DNA of 64,000 nt from Arthrobacter sp. ISL-65 (GTDB taxonomy: Bacteria; Actinomycetota; Actinomycetes; Actinomycetales; Micrococcaceae): positions 1 to 64,000 of the forward strand of contig NZ_JAGGPN010000007.1 in assembly GCF_018613795.1 (NCBI RefSeq), written 5' to 3'. Within the stretch, counting starts at the first letter, position 1. The number at the start of each line of letters is the position of its first letter. The position numbers and the translations under genes are program-made. Below the pieces are notes generated by a model. The model searched no databases. It was not told the origin of the DNA and saw only the letters and a program-made list of their open reading frames with translations. Shown here one piece after another: positions 62,534-64,000 of the stretch.

Positions 62534-64000
62534 TTGCGCTCTTTCTTCCCGCTGTCCGTGTCCGTGGGACTCGTGGCGCTTCTCTCCCTGTCCGCCTGCG
62601 GCTTCAGCGGCGAAGCCGGTAAATCCAGCCAGGCGGCGGCCGACCCTGACCAGCGGATCGTCGTCGACAACTTCCGCGCACCCGTGGCGGACTGGGCTTT
62701 GGAGAGCGACGCCGCCTACATCCTGTCCCTGTCCGGATGCCTCGAGACGCTGACGCGCTACGACGAGACGCAGGGGAAGATCGTGCCGTCACTCGCCACG
62801 GAGTGGAAGCAGGTCTCCGACCTTGAATGGGACTTCACCCTCCGCGAGGGCGTCAAGTTCCAGGACGGCGCCGCACTGGACGCCAAGGCGGTGGTGACCT
62901 CGCTGCAGAACGTCCTTGACGCCGAAGTTCCCGCCCGCGCGTTCAGCCCCAAGGCAGTCAAGGCGGTCGAAGCCCTCGACGAGAACACGGTCCGTGTGAC
63001 TACGCCGACCGAGAGCCCGCTGGTTCCCTACCGGCTGGCGAGCGTCAACACCGGCGTGCTGTCGCCGGCCGCCTTCAAGGGCGAGACCGTCGATCCGTTT
63101 GGCCACTGCACCGGCCCGTTCACGCCCGTGTCCGAGAAGCCGAAGCAGTCCCTGACCCTGGACCGGAACGAAAACTACTGGGGCGGGCAGGTGCAGCTTG
63201 CCGGCGCCGAGATCCGGTTCATCACCGACGGCGCCACCCGCACCGCGCAGGTCCAGACGGGCGAAGCGGACGTGTCCCTGTCCATCCCTGTCTCCGGCCT
63301 GGCGGCGCTGGAGTCGGACTCCAACGTCAAGGTCCTGAAAGCGGATTCGCCGCGGACCGCCACGCTGTACATGAACAACGGCAAGGCCCCGTTCGACGAC
63401 GTCGACTTCCGCAAGGCGGTCCGCTCGGCGCTCGATCTGGATGCGCTCGCCGCCAGCGTCTATGAAGGTGCAGCGATCCCGGCCACGGGTCCGTTCGCGC
63501 CGTCGGAGCCGTGGGCCATCGAGGGTGCCGCGACGCCGAAGCAGGACCTCGACGCCGCCAAGAAGCTGCTCGCCTCCGCCGGCTACTCAGCAGACCGGCC
63601 GCTGGAGATCATCGCGATCGTCGAGCGCGCGGAGTTCGCGGACGTGGCCACGGTCATCCAGGAGAACCTGAAGGCCGTGGGCGTTCCGGTGAAAATCACC
63701 ACCAAGGAGTATGCCGCCGTCGAACCGGACCTGCTGTCCGGCAACTACGACATGGTGCTGAGCCAGCGCAACCGCCTGATCGACATCGCCGACCCCATCG
63801 GCTTCCTCACCGCCGACTACACCTGCGACGGCACCTACAACCTCAGCCACTTCTGCAACGCGGAGTACGACAAGAAGATCGCGGAGGCAGCCACGACGGC
63901 CGACGCCCAGGAGCGGTACCGGCTGTACGCCGAGGCCGGCCAGATCCTCCAGGACCAGGCCGTGAACGTGTGGCTGGTCAACGAGCAGGCCACCGACGCC
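62534..64000 (+). CDS. ABC transporter solute-binding protein, family 5 lipoprotein (partial)
   Basis: TTG 62534 with AGGTGG five bases upstream; lipobox LLSLSACGFS (Cys about 22). The SBP_bac_5 fold is clear: SGCLETLTRYDETQGKIVPS, WDFTLREGVKFQDGAALD, DFRKAVRSALDLDALAASVY and GPFAPSEPWAI. It is open to the window end (489 codons), with perhaps 30-50 residues missing. The family usually binds peptides or nickel, but the iron box just upstream points to a siderophore, haem or other iron-linked ligand. Confidence 0.85.
   Translation, partial: MRSFFPLSVSVGLVALLSLSACGFSGEAGKSSQAAADPDQRIVVDNFRAPVADWALESDAAYILSLSGCLETLTRYDETQGKIVPSLATEWKQVSDLEWDFTLREGVKFQDGAALDAKAVVTSLQNVLDAEVPARAFSPKAVKAVEALDENTVRVTTPTESPLVPYRLASVNTGVLSPAAFKGETVDPFGHCTGPFTPVSEKPKQSLTLDRNENYWGGQVQLAGAEIRFITDGATRTAQVQTGEADVSLSIPVSGLAALESDSNVKVLKADSPRTATLYMNNGKAPFDDVDFRKAVRSALDLDALAASVYEGAAIPATGPFAPSEPWAIEGAATPKQDLDAAKKLLASAGYSADRPLEIIAIVERAEFADVATVIQENLKAVGVPVKITTKEYAAVEPDLLSGNYDMVLSQRNRLIDIADPIGFLTADYTCDGTYNLSHFCNAEYDKKIAEAATTADAQERYRLYAEAGQILQDQAVNVWLVNEQATDA

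Overview
The window is high-GC DNA from an actinobacterium. Gene content points to the Micrococcaceae (Arthrobacter, Pseudarthrobacter or a relative): mycothiol-type maleylpyruvate isomerase fold, class F sortases, an ABATE/CGNR zinc-finger protein, GlgX, NhaA, a PucR regulator next to an NCS1 permease, and a rifampin monooxygenase behind a rifamycin-associated element. The genus is an inference. No rRNA, tRNA, CRISPR array or intact insertion sequence was seen.

1-6 kb: degraded secreted-protein remnant, a small intact gene, a candidate structured RNA with an attenuator-like terminator, a secreted protein with a doubtful start, a DHFR-family reductase and rox (rifampin monooxygenase) with its palindromic element.

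6.7-14.8 kb: the centrepiece, a nine-gene minus-strand operon for a daptide-type ribosomal peptide. In transcription order it holds a recognition protein (B), N-methyltransferase (M), class III aminotransferase (C), iron-alcohol-dehydrogenase-like oxidoreductase (D), two tiny precursor genes ending in Thr that are too short for usual gene calling, an ABC ATPase, an ABC permease and an M50 intramembrane protease (P). In the known daptide pathway the C-terminal Thr is oxidatively decarboxylated, transaminated and dimethylated to a C-terminal amine.

14.8-31 kb: small HTH proteins, a NatA-like ATPase with a frameshifted permease, an M23 peptidase, an IS5-type remnant, a methionine aminopeptidase with a divergent XRE gene, a creatine catabolism operon (MHS transporter, creatinase, IclR) with a perfect palindromic operator, an SDR remnant, and a CGNR regulator divergent from an LLM flavin oxidoreductase/cysteine hydrolase pair.

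31-44 kb: DctA with a duplicated C-terminal tail, ion transporters (ArsB/NhaD type, NhaA), a CBS protein, an ABC exporter, and a PucR/NCS1 permease/polysaccharide-deacetylase-type hydrolase locus.

44-58 kb: cell-envelope genes including two class F sortases, each beside a secreted protein with an unusual C-terminal anchor; azlCD remnants; CsbD; KtrAB and an APC transporter preceded by a 30-residue membrane peptide and a hairpin. 58-64 kb: glgX, an MFS exporter and a lipoprotein-type solute-binding protein behind a DtxR/IdeR-like iron box, cut by the window end.

Seven intergenic sites carry short tandem arrays with a constant 32-bp period and a shared consensus, in both orientations. This is a dispersed repeat family that the genes do not explain.
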